A stretch of 64,000 nucleotides of DNA. Origin: Candidatus Melainabacteria bacterium. GTDB taxonomy: Bacteria; Cyanobacteriota; Vampirovibrionia; Obscuribacterales; Obscuribacteraceae. The stretch is taken from positions 40,001-104,000 of the forward strand of contig RXJR01000021.1 of the NCBI GenBank assembly GCA_003963305.1. Direction: 5' to 3'. The notes beneath the pieces were generated by a model. The model did not search any database, was not told the DNA's origin, and saw only the letters and a program-made list of their open reading frames with translations. The translations under genes were made by a program, and so were the position numbers. This document shows positions 35,990 through 45,413 of this stretch, one piece after another. Within the stretch, counting starts at the first letter, position 1. Every line of letters starts with the position of its first letter.

Positions 35990-37811
35990 GGCGGTAGCGT
36001 CACTTTCGGCGAGGTCAGACTCCGAAGGTCTTCATCTTACAATCTTGCACACCAATGATTTGCACGCCCATGATGAATCTTTCGAGGAGCGGCAAAAGTC
36101 AATTGGTGGTTTTCCACGTATCGGGCACATGTTGAGGCTCTTTCGAGCAAAGGATCCCAAACACACACTGACAATCGATGCCGGCGACATTTTTCAGGGC
36201 ACTCCGCTGTTCACCAAATATCACGGCGAAGTCGAAGTAAATATGCTCAACAAGATGGGCTATGACATTTACACGATAGGCAACCATGAATTTGACGACG
36301 GACCGCAGAATCTGGCTAGTCAGCTTAAGCAGGCCAAGTTCGATGTAATTAACGTCAATATGGATCTGACCGCCGAACCCGAGCTGGCTGCCATCGTCAA
36401 ACCCTCTGTCGTCAAACAAATCGAGGGAGAAAAGGTTGCCTTCATAGGTGGTATCACTGCCGACTTGAACTCGGTAGCTTTGAATACGGGCGGGGTAAAA
36501 ATCAAGTCGGCTGGACCCAACTGGGTTCAACCATTTATCGATGAAGTGGACAGACTCAAAGCCGCAGGCATAAACAAGATCGTTCTGGTTACGCATTGCG
36601 GCGTAGAGAGTGACAAGGTTCTGGCTCAATCGATTCCGGAAGTAGACGTAATCATTGGCGGGCATAGCCACACTCGACTGGACAAGCCGGTAATCGTCGA
36701 ACACTCCGACGGCACAACCACTACGATTGTACAGACAGGCTGTTATGGGCGCGCCTTTGGCAAGCTCGACCTGGTATTTGACAAGAACGGTAAAGTGGTG
36801 CCGACTGGCACGGGCTATCGACTGATCAACATTACCGACAAAATTATTTCAGACCCTGATTTAAAAGCTTACGTCGACGAAAAGGTCGAGCCTCTGCTGG
36901 GTCTGCGAAAAGAAATCGTTGGCGAAGCGACCGGGGCCTTCGATAACAACTTCAGAAGTTTTCCCTGGGACTCAGCGCTGGGAGATGTAATTACCGATTC
37001 GCTCGTCGAAGAAGGGAAAAAATACGGTATCCAGATAGCCTTCGAGAACCGTGGCGGCATAAGAGCCCGCATCGACAAAGGACCAATCACTGCTGAAAAA
37101 GTCGAGGAGATGCTGCCCTTTGACAACAAAGTCGTCTTCGCCACCATATCTGGTGCAGTACTTCTCAAAGCGATGGAACATAGCTTTGCCGGGCCGCTTG
37201 GGGGAAGTTTCTTTGACGAGCATGGCATGAAAATCGCCTACGATGCGAGCCGACCAAAAGGTGATCGCATTGTTTACGCACTTGTGCAAGATAAAAACGG
37301 AGATTGGAAGCCCGTAGATCCCAATGCAAAATATAAAATCGCCGTCAATGACTACAGCTTCAAATCAGGTGAAGGCTACGATTTTTCGGGCGCAGAAAAC
37401 ATTGAGTACGTTCCCGAGCGCATTTCAGTGGCTTTCAGACATTATCTCGATAAACATCACGAAATTACGCCAAACTTGCCAGACCGCATTGTGCCGCTAA
37501 CAAAGGATCTGGCACAAGTGGAAAAGAAACAAAATGGAATTTATCTGGTAGTAAAAAATGCACCGCCAAATTCCAAGCTCACCGTTGTAGAAGGAACCAA
37601 TCGCGGCGTCTCAACGATAAACGGAGTGGTTGTACCGCTCTCGAATCCAAAGATTCTCTCAGCAGGATTGAAGACTGGTACGACTGGAACCCAATCCATA
37701 AAACTGACAGGCAAGTCGGAAAAAGGCTGGGTCTGCGTTTTCGCAAAGCCAGTCGGCGCAGCCAAGAAAGCGCTGATTAGTTATCCACTAGATGTCGAGA
37801 AAGCAAAGTAG
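35916..37811 (+). CDS. Periplasmic 5'-nucleotidase, UshA-like
   Basis: The 631-residue enzyme of the metallophosphatase/5'-nucleotidase family removes phosphate from nucleotides or nucleotide sugars outside the inner membrane. Signal peptide: LVSLLLFMVFGLFMAVASLSA. Metal-site motifs: HTNDLHAH, DAGDIFQGTP, GNHEFDDG, THCGVESD and GGHSHT. The C-terminal substrate domain includes FENRGGIRARIDKG and the F-x-N/GEGYDFSG loop. ATG 35916 has AGGA six bases upstream; a GTG at 35904 is also possible. The reading frame start lies inside the divergent exported-protein gene. Could alternatively act on UDP-sugars or CDP-alcohols. Confidence 0.9.
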   Translation: MTIFQKKARTNLVSLLLFMVFGLFMAVASLSARSDSEGLHLTILHTNDLHAHDESFEERQKSIGGFPRIGHMLRLFRAKDPKHTLTIDAGDIFQGTPLFTKYHGEVEVNMLNKMGYDIYTIGNHEFDDGPQNLASQLKQAKFDVINVNMDLTAEPELAAIVKPSVVKQIEGEKVAFIGGITADLNSVALNTGGVKIKSAGPNWVQPFIDEVDRLKAAGINKIVLVTHCGVESDKVLAQSIPEVDVIIGGHSHTRLDKPVIVEHSDGTTTTIVQTGCYGRAFGKLDLVFDKNGKVVPTGTGYRLINITDKIISDPDLKAYVDEKVEPLLGLRKEIVGEATGAFDNNFRSFPWDSALGDVITDSLVEEGKKYGIQIAFENRGGIRARIDKGPITAEKVEEMLPFDNKVVFATISGAVLLKAMEHSFAGPLGGSFFDEHGMKIAYDASRPKGDRIVYALVQDKNGDWKPVDPNAKYKIAVNDYSFKSGEGYDFSGAENIEYVPERISVAFRHYLDKHHEITPNLPDRIVPLTKDLAQVEKKQNGIYLVVKNAPPNSKLTVVEGTNRGVSTINGVVVPLSNPKILSAGLKTGTTGTQSIKLTGKSEKGWVCVFAKPVGAAKKALISYPLDVEKAK

Positions 37812-37913
37812 GAAGCCTCCAATCGGAAGGCATCCAGAGACAAACTTTCGCGGCTGCAAGTTTGGGCGGATAAGCAAGCAGCGGAGTGCTCGAGAACCTC
37901 GCCTGTACCCAGA

Positions 37914-37941
37914 AAAGCATGCGCCTTTCGGTGCATGCTTT
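37914..37941. terminator. Bidirectional rho-independent terminator
   Basis: A 12-base-pair stem pairs AAAGCATGCGCC with GGTGCATGCTTT around a four-base TTTC loop, with A's on the left and T's on the right. It sits between the convergent nucleotidase and HAD genes and could end both transcripts. Confidence 0.8.
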
Positions 37942-38007
37942 CCCTTTCGTCAAAAAGTGAATCGGTAATTTACCTGTAGAGCCTCATTGTCGGTGATAAT
38001 TGTTCGC

Positions 38008-38928
38008 CTAGATGTGGTTCAACAGTTCGTCATACCTTGCCGCTACAGCTGTTACAAGCGACATCGGTACTGGTCGCTTGATTGAGTCTTCGCCCTCTGG
38101 TTTGAGCGAGTAGTTCACGAGCTCTTCGTACTCAGCCGGCAAATGATTGCCGTAGTGAGCCCAGACGAATTTGATACCACGGCGAGCAGCAGCTAATCCG
38201 TCTTTGGTGAGACTGTCACCGACAAAAATGGACTCCTGCGGATAAACATCGAAGTCAGCGAGAACCCGGTCTACACCAGCCGGATTAGGCTTTTCATAAG
38301 AGACAGGAAGAACGTGAAACTTAGTTTGCAAGTTACTGGTTGCAGCTCGCATCTCCTTGACACGAGCCCTTCCATGCTCCAGCGAGATTGGCTGCCATAT
38401 CTCATCAACGCCTGGCTCTACCGTCTCCAGTGCATACACAGCATCAAGAAGTCCATCGAAGATCTGCTGATTGCGAATCCTCGCCATATAATCTGGCGCA
38501 TCGCTCAAAGCCACCACCTTGATGCCTTCCTTTTTGAGGGCAGCCAGAGTCTGCAATACCTCTGGAAAAGGGCGCAGATACTTAGTTCTGTTCACATCGA
38601 GAGCATGCCAGAAAGGTCTGACAAAGATTTCGCGAAATTTGTCAGGATTTTTGGAAAAATGCTTCCATGCAAAACTAGTCTCCTCCAGAAGCCATGGGTA
38701 CTCGTGTGTACCGCGCCTGTCAATGACCCGGCCTATGTCTTCAGCCAGCTCGCTCACAGGTGTATCAAGCTTGACACTAATTTCACGAAGAAATTCTCGA
38801 ATCGCCGGTACGAAATAATCCCAAAACGATGCCAACGTACCGTCTACATCTGTAATAACTAATTTGGCTCGCTGACTGGGATTTCTTCCCAAAATCGCGA
38901 GCAGATCCTTTTCTTTCAATTCATACAT
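38008..38928 (-). CDS. HAD-superfamily hydrolase
   Basis: A 306-residue phosphatase-type protein with HAD motif I as VITDVDGTLASFW (nucleophile Asp plus Asp+2), motif II around VVALSDAPDY, a lysine in SYEKPNPAGVDRVL, and motif IV in FVGDSLTKDGLAAARRG. A helical cap lies between motifs I and II, placing it near the phosphoglycolate-phosphatase-like group. ATG start; AGGT upstream. Substrate cannot be told; it is larger than most Gph proteins. Confidence 0.87.
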   Translation of the reverse strand: MYELKEKDLLAILGRNPSQRAKLVITDVDGTLASFWDYFVPAIREFLREISVKLDTPVSELAEDIGRVIDRRGTHEYPWLLEETSFAWKHFSKNPDKFREIFVRPFWHALDVNRTKYLRPFPEVLQTLAALKKEGIKVVALSDAPDYMARIRNQQIFDGLLDAVYALETVEPGVDEIWQPISLEHGRARVKEMRAATSNLQTKFHVLPVSYEKPNPAGVDRVLADFDVYPQESIFVGDSLTKDGLAAARRGIKFVWAHYGNHLPAEYEELVNYSLKPEGEDSIKRPVPMSLVTAVAARYDELLNHI

Positions 38929-39473
38929 GGTTTACCTACACTTTCACTTCTAGAAACGGAAGTCGAGCAGATGTCTGCATAGACTTTCCGGATAAGCGAT
39001 AAAACGCTGTGCTCACGCCAGCTTCGACACATCGCATGTTCGAACCATAGTGTTACAGTGAAAACTAATACTCTTATACTGGCTGCTGAGGGCAGCATTG
39101 TCGCTGCATTATGCTGGTTTGCATATGATCGGGTCCTCCAATTTCACCAAACTATTTTTGCCCGTCGGTGACTAAGAACAGGTTAAGGGTGCGGCTTTCT
39201 TATGGCAACCCTTTTGTGACTAATGTTACATGTTCGCAAGAACCGGCGAACTGACCAGATAAAGAGCGCATGGCAAGCCAGTTCTAAGATAGAGCGATTA
39301 AAGGCACCACAAAAAGCAGGCAAAAGATTTACATCCGCAACATAAGACCATGACAAAAACGCCCTATTTATCGGCATTTTCACACACCGATGCAACGCAA
39401 TCGATACATGGATTTAACAAGCCAGTTACATTTTATACAGGAGCACCGTATGCAGTGTGGATATACCACCCGC
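38929..39473. other. 545-base gap with a likely RNA unit
   Basis: No protein gene is supported between the HAD gene and the TPR gene. The gap holds an inverted repeat GCAGA-TG-TCTGC at 38967-38978, a plus-strand promoter-like pair at 39053-39080, several hairpins, a terminator-like hairpin near 39185-39215, and GTTCGC/GCGAAC arms at 39232-39251. The middle part is listed separately as a candidate small RNA. Confidence 0.5.
39087..39216 (+). ncRNA. Candidate small RNA
   Basis: TTACAG (39053-39058) and TATACT (39075-39080), 16 bases apart, would start transcription near 39087. The first 40 bases can fold with CAGCAT 39093-39098 against ATGCTG 39111-39116. At the far end AAGGGT (39185-39190) pairs with ACCCTT (39208-39213) and is followed by TTG, a weak intrinsic terminator. 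The unit is about 130 bases and no ORF explains it. Confidence 0.33.
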
Positions 39474-40562
39474 TTATTGCGGTGACGAACTCAATGCATT
39501 CAAGTTGCGCTGCGCCTCTGCGTAGTCCGGCTTCAACTGCAATGCTTGCCTGTATTCCGACTCCGCTTGTTCCTTTTTGCCCAACTTGGCGAGTGCCACA
39601 CCGAGATTGTTGTGGGCCATGTAATTGGATGGATCCACCTTAATGGCAAACTGGTAGTGCTTTACGGCGGGTTGAAGCTGATTATTATGTTGATACAGAA
39701 GAGCAAGATTGTAGTGCGTATCAGCAAACATAGGATCAATCTTCAACGCCTTTTTGTACTCGTCGAATGCTTTTGCCAGTTGACCCTGCTTGAAATACGT
39801 AATACCAAGACTTGTATGAGCTTGCGCATAGCCCAGATTGCGCTGCGCCTGGGGATAGTCCGGATTGAGTTTCAACGCGGCCTGAAATTCTTCGACAGAC
39901 TCGGGATATTTTCCCTGGGCACTGTATGCAACACCAAGGTTGTTGTGCGCTTCAATGTAATTAGGATTGAGTGCTATAGCCTTCTTGTACTCCTCGACGG
40001 CGTCATCCATTTTGTCTGTCTTTTGATACAGACAGGCAATGCCGTAGTGGAACGTGGCATTATTTGCATCTAGCTTGATTGCATTGACAAACCGCTCATT
40101 TGCCTGCTCTAGCTTGTTTTCGTTGGCATAAGTGAGGGCGAGGTTGTAATGAAATTCAGGATTTTGAGGATCGATAGTAACGGCTTCTTCCAGTAACTTT
40201 TCGGCGTCGGAATACTTGCGCTTGTCAAACATGAGCACGCCAAGATTGTAACGAGCATCCGCCAATTGAGGATCAGCAGCTATAGCCTTTCGATATTCCA
40301 GTTCAGCCTGGTCTAACTTATTTCGATTGTGCCAGATCTTTCCGATCAAGTTATGCGCCCGAGCATTCTTGTCGTCAATCTCGACCACCTTCTGCAGAGT
40401 GCCCCAGGCCTCGTCATAGCGCTTATTGAGATATGCCTTCTCAGCCCTTGTGTACATCTTGTCGGCTTGTGTTTCGGCAAAAACGGGCGCGGTCACAAGC
40501 CATAGCAGCATCAGAAATTTTACTGAATTGAGTCGCAAAACAGCCTTCCCAGCAGTACTCAC
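39474..40562 (-). CDS. Exported TPR-repeat protein
   Basis: The 362-residue protein has a signal peptide (FLMLLWLVTAPVFA, cleavage before ETQ) and nine consecutive TPR units from about residue 33 to 350, each with the W-LG-Y-A-P pattern (for instance ADARYNLGVLMFDKRKY). The seventh unit carries an extra GYAQAH segment, as if a repeat had been partly deleted. TPRs bind other proteins; here probably in the periplasm. GTG start at 40560-40562. Confidence 0.88.
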   Translation of the reverse strand: MSTAGKAVLRLNSVKFLMLLWLVTAPVFAETQADKMYTRAEKAYLNKRYDEAWGTLQKVVEIDDKNARAHNLIGKIWHNRNKLDQAELEYRKAIAADPQLADARYNLGVLMFDKRKYSDAEKLLEEAVTIDPQNPEFHYNLALTYANENKLEQANERFVNAIKLDANNATFHYGIACLYQKTDKMDDAVEEYKKAIALNPNYIEAHNNLGVAYSAQGKYPESVEEFQAALKLNPDYPQAQRNLGYAQAHTSLGITYFKQGQLAKAFDEYKKALKIDPMFADTHYNLALLYQHNNQLQPAVKHYQFAIKVDPSNYMAHNNLGVALAKLGKKEQAESEYRQALQLKPDYAEAQRNLNALSSSPQ

Positions 40563-40669
40563 ACCTACAGTTTATGTTATTCCGCTCTGGAAATCCTGAG
40601 GATCGCCGAGTCACCAGGCGGGATGGTTTACAATAAGAGCTTTCAGCCCGCTTACAATGCAATAGTTTC

Positions 40670-42235
40670 ATGGTCGTCAGCAAAACTGCCACAATCCAAT
40701 CCATAAACCCCGCCACCCGTGAGGTGATTGGCGAAGTCCCGATCCTGGCCGGGCATGAAGTCAAGGACGCGGTCGACAGAGCCTGGAAGGCGTATGAGAC
40801 GTGGCAGCTCGTTCCATATCATAAGCGTGTCAAGAAAATATTCGAGTTCAGACGGCTTCTAGAAGCAGGGGCAGATGAGATTGCGCAGCTGATCACCACT
40901 GAAGTTGGCAAACCAATAGTTGAGAGTCTTCTGGCCGAGATGACGGGTCCGCTCGACACTTGCGTCTGGCTGGCAGAAAATATCGAGACGATGCTGAAGG
41001 ATCAGGTCGTCCAGATGACCAATCCACTGCTGGCGACAAAGCAGAGTGTCGTCACCTTTGAACCATTGGGTGTAATTGGCATTATCGCGCCATGGAACTA
41101 CCCATTCTCCATACCGGTTATGACGATTCTGATGGCGGTTGCTTGCGGCAACACTGTAGTTCTAAAGCCCTCGGAAAAATCGCCTTTAATTGGCATCAAA
41201 ATCGGCGAACTATTTGAGAAAGCAGGTTTTCCTGCGGGCGTAGTCCAGGTGATTACAGGTGACAGAAGCACAGGTGAGCAGCTCACCAGATGCGATCTGG
41301 CGCGCATCATTTTTACAGGCTCGGCTGCTGCAGGCACAAAAATCATGGAGCAAGCAGCACCGAATCTGACACCACTCAGCCTCGAACTGGGAGGGAAAGA
41401 TGCCGCGATAGTTCTGCCGGATGCCCCAATTGACTGGACGGCGCGGGGCTTGGTCTGGGGGGCTTTCACAAACGCCGGTCAAGCGTGCGCTTCAATCGAG
41501 CGCGTTTACATCATCAAAAGCAAAAACACACAAAAACTAATCGACAAGATTGTGCATTATGCATCGGCACTGCAATTGGGAGCGCCCAGCGAGAAGACCA
41601 CCGATGTCGGTCCGGTAATCGACGAAATGCAACTTTCGGTTATAGATGCGCAGGTAAATCAAGCACGAGAAATGGGTGCGGAAATTCTTACCGGCGGCAA
41701 TCGCAAAGATGAGCTGGGAGGATTTTTCTACCCCCCAACCGTCGTCACCAATGTCAACCACACCATGGACATAATGACCAAAGAGACCTTCGGTCCGGTA
41801 ATGCCAATCATGGTAGTCGAAACGGAAGATGAAGCCGTAGCGCGAGCCAATGACAGCGAGTACGGACTGTGTGCCTCGGTTTGGGCAGGCGGGCTGAGCA
41901 GAGCTGAGGCAGTAGCACGAGACTTGCAGGTCGGAACGGTTATCATCAATGACTGCCTGGTATCGCATGCGATGCCACAAGTTCCCTGGGGCGGCTTAAA
42001 AAAGAGCGGCTTCGGGCGCAGTCACTCACACTTCGGTTTGATGGACCTGGTCAACATCAAACACATAAGCATCGATTCGTCAGGCGGTGCGCAAAGAGTC
42101 TGGTGGTACCCTTACGGACCATCTCGAGTGAAGACAGCCCGCGGCGGGCTGAAGTTTTTACACGGCACCTTCCCGCTCGGGAAGCTCAAAGGTCTTTCAA
42201 TCTTCGTCTGGAATATGTTCCGCAAAGCGAAATAG
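40670..42235 (+). CDS. NAD(P)-dependent aldehyde dehydrogenase
   Basis: This 521-residue enzyme oxidises an aldehyde to its acid. The cofactor-binding region shows GVIGIIAPWNYPFSIP and FTGSAAAGTKIM; the catalytic base is Glu in LELGGKDAAIV, and the nucleophile is Cys in NAGQACASIERVY. The C-terminal MTKETFGPVMPI and PWGGLKKSGFGRSH are normal. The substrate cannot be inferred. It ends two bases before the convergent cysteine desulfurase, with no visible terminator between. Confidence 0.92.
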   Translation: MVVSKTATIQSINPATREVIGEVPILAGHEVKDAVDRAWKAYETWQLVPYHKRVKKIFEFRRLLEAGADEIAQLITTEVGKPIVESLLAEMTGPLDTCVWLAENIETMLKDQVVQMTNPLLATKQSVVTFEPLGVIGIIAPWNYPFSIPVMTILMAVACGNTVVLKPSEKSPLIGIKIGELFEKAGFPAGVVQVITGDRSTGEQLTRCDLARIIFTGSAAAGTKIMEQAAPNLTPLSLELGGKDAAIVLPDAPIDWTARGLVWGAFTNAGQACASIERVYIIKSKNTQKLIDKIVHYASALQLGAPSEKTTDVGPVIDEMQLSVIDAQVNQAREMGAEILTGGNRKDELGGFFYPPTVVTNVNHTMDIMTKETFGPVMPIMVVETEDEAVARANDSEYGLCASVWAGGLSRAEAVARDLQVGTVIINDCLVSHAMPQVPWGGLKKSGFGRSHSHFGLMDLVNIKHISIDSSGGAQRVWWYPYGPSRVKTARGGLKFLHGTFPLGKLKGLSIFVWNMFRKAK

Positions 42236-42237
42236 TC

Positions 42238-43413
42238 TCAAGCAATCGCACCTGAGAGCCCCGCATCAGAGCTCAATTTCATCGCATTCAAAATCTTAGC
42301 CAGCAACTCGATTGCTTCCGTACATTCATCGAGAGTGTTGAATGAGCTTGCCGACAGCCGTATCGACGCCTTTGCCTGCTGGTCCGACAATCCCACCGCT
42401 TTCAAAACCGACGACGGCTCGATAATTCCCTTATGACAGGCGGAACCGCTTGAAATACAAAGTCCTTTCAAGTCAGCCCGCATCACAATAGCCTCGCCTT
42501 CGAGACCGGGTAAAACAAAGCTTACATGACCCGGCAACCGCTGAGTCAAAAGAGAAGCACCAGTGAAAATCAATCCATCGACTTGAGACAAATGCTGCTT
42601 GAAAAGTTTCGAAATAGCGAGCAATTTTTCACGATTCTGATTCATCTCGCGACCAGCCAACTCTGCGGCTTTTCCGATAGCCACTATGTTTGACAGGCCT
42701 TCTGTACCAGGCACCACGCCCATCTCCTGGCCACCGCCAAAAACAATCGGCATTATGTTCTGCAGCTTCCGCACATACAGAATTCCTACACCCTTAGGCG
42801 CATGAAACTTGTGTCCAGACAAGGAAAGAGAACTGATCGGAAGCGATTTGAGATCGATTGGAATTTTCCCTGCCGCTTGCACAGCGTCTGTGTGAAAAAA
42901 GATATTGCGCTCACTGGCAAATCTTGCAAAAGATGCAATGTCTTGAACAGTGCCTATTTCATTGTTTGCCCACATTATCGAAATGATGCTGGTTTCACTC
43001 GTCGTCTGCGCCTCGAGGTCTTTCAGCGACACAAATCCTTCTCGATTGACAGGCAGATAAGTAACCTTCCAGCCCTGACTTTCCAGATACTGACATGGTC
43101 CAGCTACCGACGGATGCTCGATGCGCGTCGTAATCAGATGCCGTCCCTTATCATTCGCTTGAGCGAAGCGGGCTCGACCCAGCAACGCGCAATTGTTGCT
43201 TAAGGTGCCGCAAGAACTGAAGTATATTTCATCGGCATCACAGTTGAGCAGCGCAGCGACATGTTCTCGCGCCTGGGTCACGGCGTCTTTGGCATCCCTG
43301 CCAAGTGCGTGAATAGACGACGGATTTCCCCACGAACGCGACATGTAAGGAAGCATCGCATCGATTACTTCCGGTCGCACTTGAGTGGTGGCGCTGTTGT
43401 CCAGGTAAATCAT
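42238..43413 (-). CDS. Cysteine desulfurase (NifS/IscS type)
   Basis: The PLP enzyme takes sulfur from cysteine for Fe-S clusters and thio-nucleosides. ATG 43413 gives MIYLDNSATTQVRPEV at the start, the family signature; a longer frame is less likely. The PLP lysine is in LSGHKFHAPKG, and the catalytic cysteine in SSGSACHKG, a short-loop variant of the NifS/IscS group. Length 391 residues is typical. No scaffold gene (iscU) or regulator lies beside it. It is divergent from an iron/cobalamin-type importer across 61 bases. Confidence 0.92.
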   Translation of the reverse strand: MIYLDNSATTQVRPEVIDAMLPYMSRSWGNPSSIHALGRDAKDAVTQAREHVAALLNCDADEIYFSSCGTLSNNCALLGRARFAQANDKGRHLITTRIEHPSVAGPCQYLESQGWKVTYLPVNREGFVSLKDLEAQTTSETSIISIMWANNEIGTVQDIASFARFASERNIFFHTDAVQAAGKIPIDLKSLPISSLSLSGHKFHAPKGVGILYVRKLQNIMPIVFGGGQEMGVVPGTEGLSNIVAIGKAAELAGREMNQNREKLLAISKLFKQHLSQVDGLIFTGASLLTQRLPGHVSFVLPGLEGEAIVMRADLKGLCISSGSACHKGIIEPSSVLKAVGLSDQQAKASIRLSASSFNTLDECTEAIELLAKILNAMKLSSDAGLSGAIA

Positions 43414-43450
43414 ATTTGTGTACCGGTCAGAAGCTAGCATCCTAACACGA

Positions 43451-43464
43451 CACTGATTTCAGTG
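43451..43464. promoter_or_regulatory. Dyad in the divergent NifS-FecCD gap
   Basis: CACTGA-TT-TCAGTG, a perfect inverted repeat with six-base arms, lies in the 61-base gap between the two divergent starts. It does not look like a Fur box. One regulator bound here could control both genes. Confidence 0.45.
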
Positions 43465-43474
43465 CTATTTTAGG

Positions 43475-44503
43475 TTGCGTAACGTTCTAGAGCCGCATTT
43501 GAGTATCATTCTCTTTCGAGTTTCAGCCCTGATCATTGCGCTGGCAATTGTCACCGTAATCAATCTCTGCCTTGGAGACGTGTGCATCACGCCCGAGCAA
43601 GCCCTGCACGCAATAACCGACTCAAAGCTGAATGATCCCACCCTGCACGAGATTCTGTGGCAAATAAGGATGCCTCGAATTTGCGTAGCGATGATTGTGG
43701 GAGCGGCTCTGGCAGTGTCGGGTTACATATTGCAGGCGTTATCGCGCAACTCGCTTGCCGACCCATACCTGACAGGAGTTTCAAGTGGTGCAGGACTGGC
43801 AGTAGCAGTGGCGATGATTTGCAACGTGAGCTTTTCCGCAATTCCCGCCGCCGCTTTTGCAGGCGGGCTAGTAGCAAGCCTCATAGTTGCTTCGATGGCT
43901 CGGGGTCCAGCCGGGCTCTCAGTCGGCAGACTACTGCTCTCGGGCGTGGGACTCTCTGCCGTGTGCAGCGCTTTCATCACGATGCTCCTGATTCACGCCT
44001 CTAGCGTCGCCCAGGGTCAGGGGCTCTTTTTCTGGCTTGCGGGTGGTATCGCGGGCAGAACCTGGTCTGAATTGATACCAGCTTTTGCGTACACGCTTGC
44101 AGGAGTCGTAATCGCACTGGCCATGAGCAAGCAAATCAGGCTGCTCTCACTCGGCACACAATCAGCTCAAGCCCTCGGTCTGGATGTTGGTCGCACTCAG
44201 TGGATTCTCCTTGCCGCTGCTGTTCTCATGTGCGGGGCAGCAGTATCAATCAGCGGACTGGTTGGATTTGTTGGATTGATCGCCCCACATTTAGCCCGTC
44301 GACTCTATGGACAGGACGAACGACTGCAAATCATTTGCTCGGCAATGCTGGGCATGACACTGGTCCTGGTGAGCGATTTAGCAGCGCGCACTCTCGGTCA
44401 GGGTCAGGAGTTACCGCTTGGCACACTGCTTTCACTAATAGGCGGTCCATTTTTTCTCTGGTTAATCGGCAGCAAACACGGCCGAGAGGTACTGCAAAAC
44501 TAA
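43475..44503 (+). CDS. FecCD-family ABC importer permease
   Basis: The 342-residue membrane protein has about ten helices and the FecCD/BtuC signatures: RMPRICVAMIVGAALAVSG, LQALSRNSLADPYLTGVSSGAG, and GLVGFVGLIAPHLARRLYG. This family imports iron-siderophore, haem or vitamin B12. The start appears to be TTG at 43475; its ATP-binding partner overlaps by one base (TAATG). No periplasmic binding protein gene is adjacent. Confidence 0.92.
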   Translation: MRNVLEPHLSIILFRVSALIIALAIVTVINLCLGDVCITPEQALHAITDSKLNDPTLHEILWQIRMPRICVAMIVGAALAVSGYILQALSRNSLADPYLTGVSSGAGLAVAVAMICNVSFSAIPAAAFAGGLVASLIVASMARGPAGLSVGRLLLSGVGLSAVCSAFITMLLIHASSVAQGQGLFFWLAGGIAGRTWSELIPAFAYTLAGVVIALAMSKQIRLLSLGTQSAQALGLDVGRTQWILLAAAVLMCGAAVSISGLVGFVGLIAPHLARRLYGQDERLQIICSAMLGMTLVLVSDLAARTLGQGQELPLGTLLSLIGGPFFLWLIGSKHGREVLQN

Positions 44504-45324
44504 TGGCTGAACCGAAGACACAGATAGACGTACAAAATCTCAGCGTAGGTTTCGACAAGAAGCCGGTGCTCGAAAACGTCACAGTGCAGCTGATTCCCGG
44601 ACAGGTGATTGCGATCGCGGGACCAAATGGCGCAGGCAAATCTACTCTACTGAAAACAATAGCGCGACAAATCAAACCAATTGCTGGAGCAGTGCACCTG
44701 AACGGTGCAGACATCTGGCAGATGCGCACCCCTGAGTTTGCGGGTAAAGTCGCATACGTGCCGCAGGATATCGAAATCTCGACACAGCTGACAGTCGAAC
44801 AGATGGTCATGCTCGGTCGCAATCCACACCAGTCATGGTGGCAATGGTACGGCAGCGCCAATGACACAAACGCCGTCAACAAAGCTCTCGAAAACACAGA
44901 GATGCAGACACTGCGCGAGAAGCCCCTATGTCAGCTCTCCGGGGGCGAACGCCAACGCGCCGCTCTGGCCACCGCTATAGCGCAGGAGCCGCAATTTATG
45001 CTTCTAGACGAACCAACCTCACATCTCGATTTCAAACATCAAAATGAGTTACTGAAACTTCTAAAGGGTCTTCGCGCAGCGGGACTGGGCATCATGATCG
45101 TCCTTCACGACCTGAATGTAATTGCGAGAATTGCGGATCACGTCGTGCTGCTTGAGCATGCAAGTCAACGGTGCAGCCGAGTCGCCGCCACAGGCTCCGT
45201 GTTACAAGCACTGAGCGTTGAAAATCTGAAGCAAGTCTTTGACGTCGATGTAACGGTTTTCGATGACCCTAACACAGGCGAGACCGTCTACAACCCCTTT
45301 TCACTCAGAACAGTGCAGGGTTAA
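44503..45324 (+). CDS. FecE-type ABC importer ATP-binding protein
   Basis: The 273-residue ATPase energises the adjoining permease. Walker A is GPNGAGKST, the signature is LSGGERQRAALA, and Walker B is FMLLDEPTSHLD, followed by the H-loop in VLHDLNVIARIA. ATG 44503 overlaps the permease stop by one base and is preferred over longer upstream starts, which would lie inside the permease gene. Both genes form one operon. Confidence 0.93.
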   Translation: MAEPKTQIDVQNLSVGFDKKPVLENVTVQLIPGQVIAIAGPNGAGKSTLLKTIARQIKPIAGAVHLNGADIWQMRTPEFAGKVAYVPQDIEISTQLTVEQMVMLGRNPHQSWWQWYGSANDTNAVNKALENTEMQTLREKPLCQLSGGERQRAALATAIAQEPQFMLLDEPTSHLDFKHQNELLKLLKGLRAAGLGIMIVLHDLNVIARIADHVVLLEHASQRCSRVAATGSVLQALSVENLKQVFDVDVTVFDDPNTGETVYNPFSLRTVQG

Positions 45325-45413
45325 GGTGGCGGCGCAGCGTTAAGCAGCACCACACGGAAAGTACTTAATCGCAATAATCACAGACCAGATTAGTTGAACC
45401 GCAGCGAAGAGCC

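Noticed and set aside
39350-39643. Plus-strand ORF before the TPR gene
   Set aside because: Most of it is antiparallel to the TPR gene and it has no ribosome site or domain.
44200-44502. Upstream extension of the ABC ATPase frame
   Set aside because: It lies inside the permease gene; the ATG at 44503 gives the normal family start and the one-base overlap.
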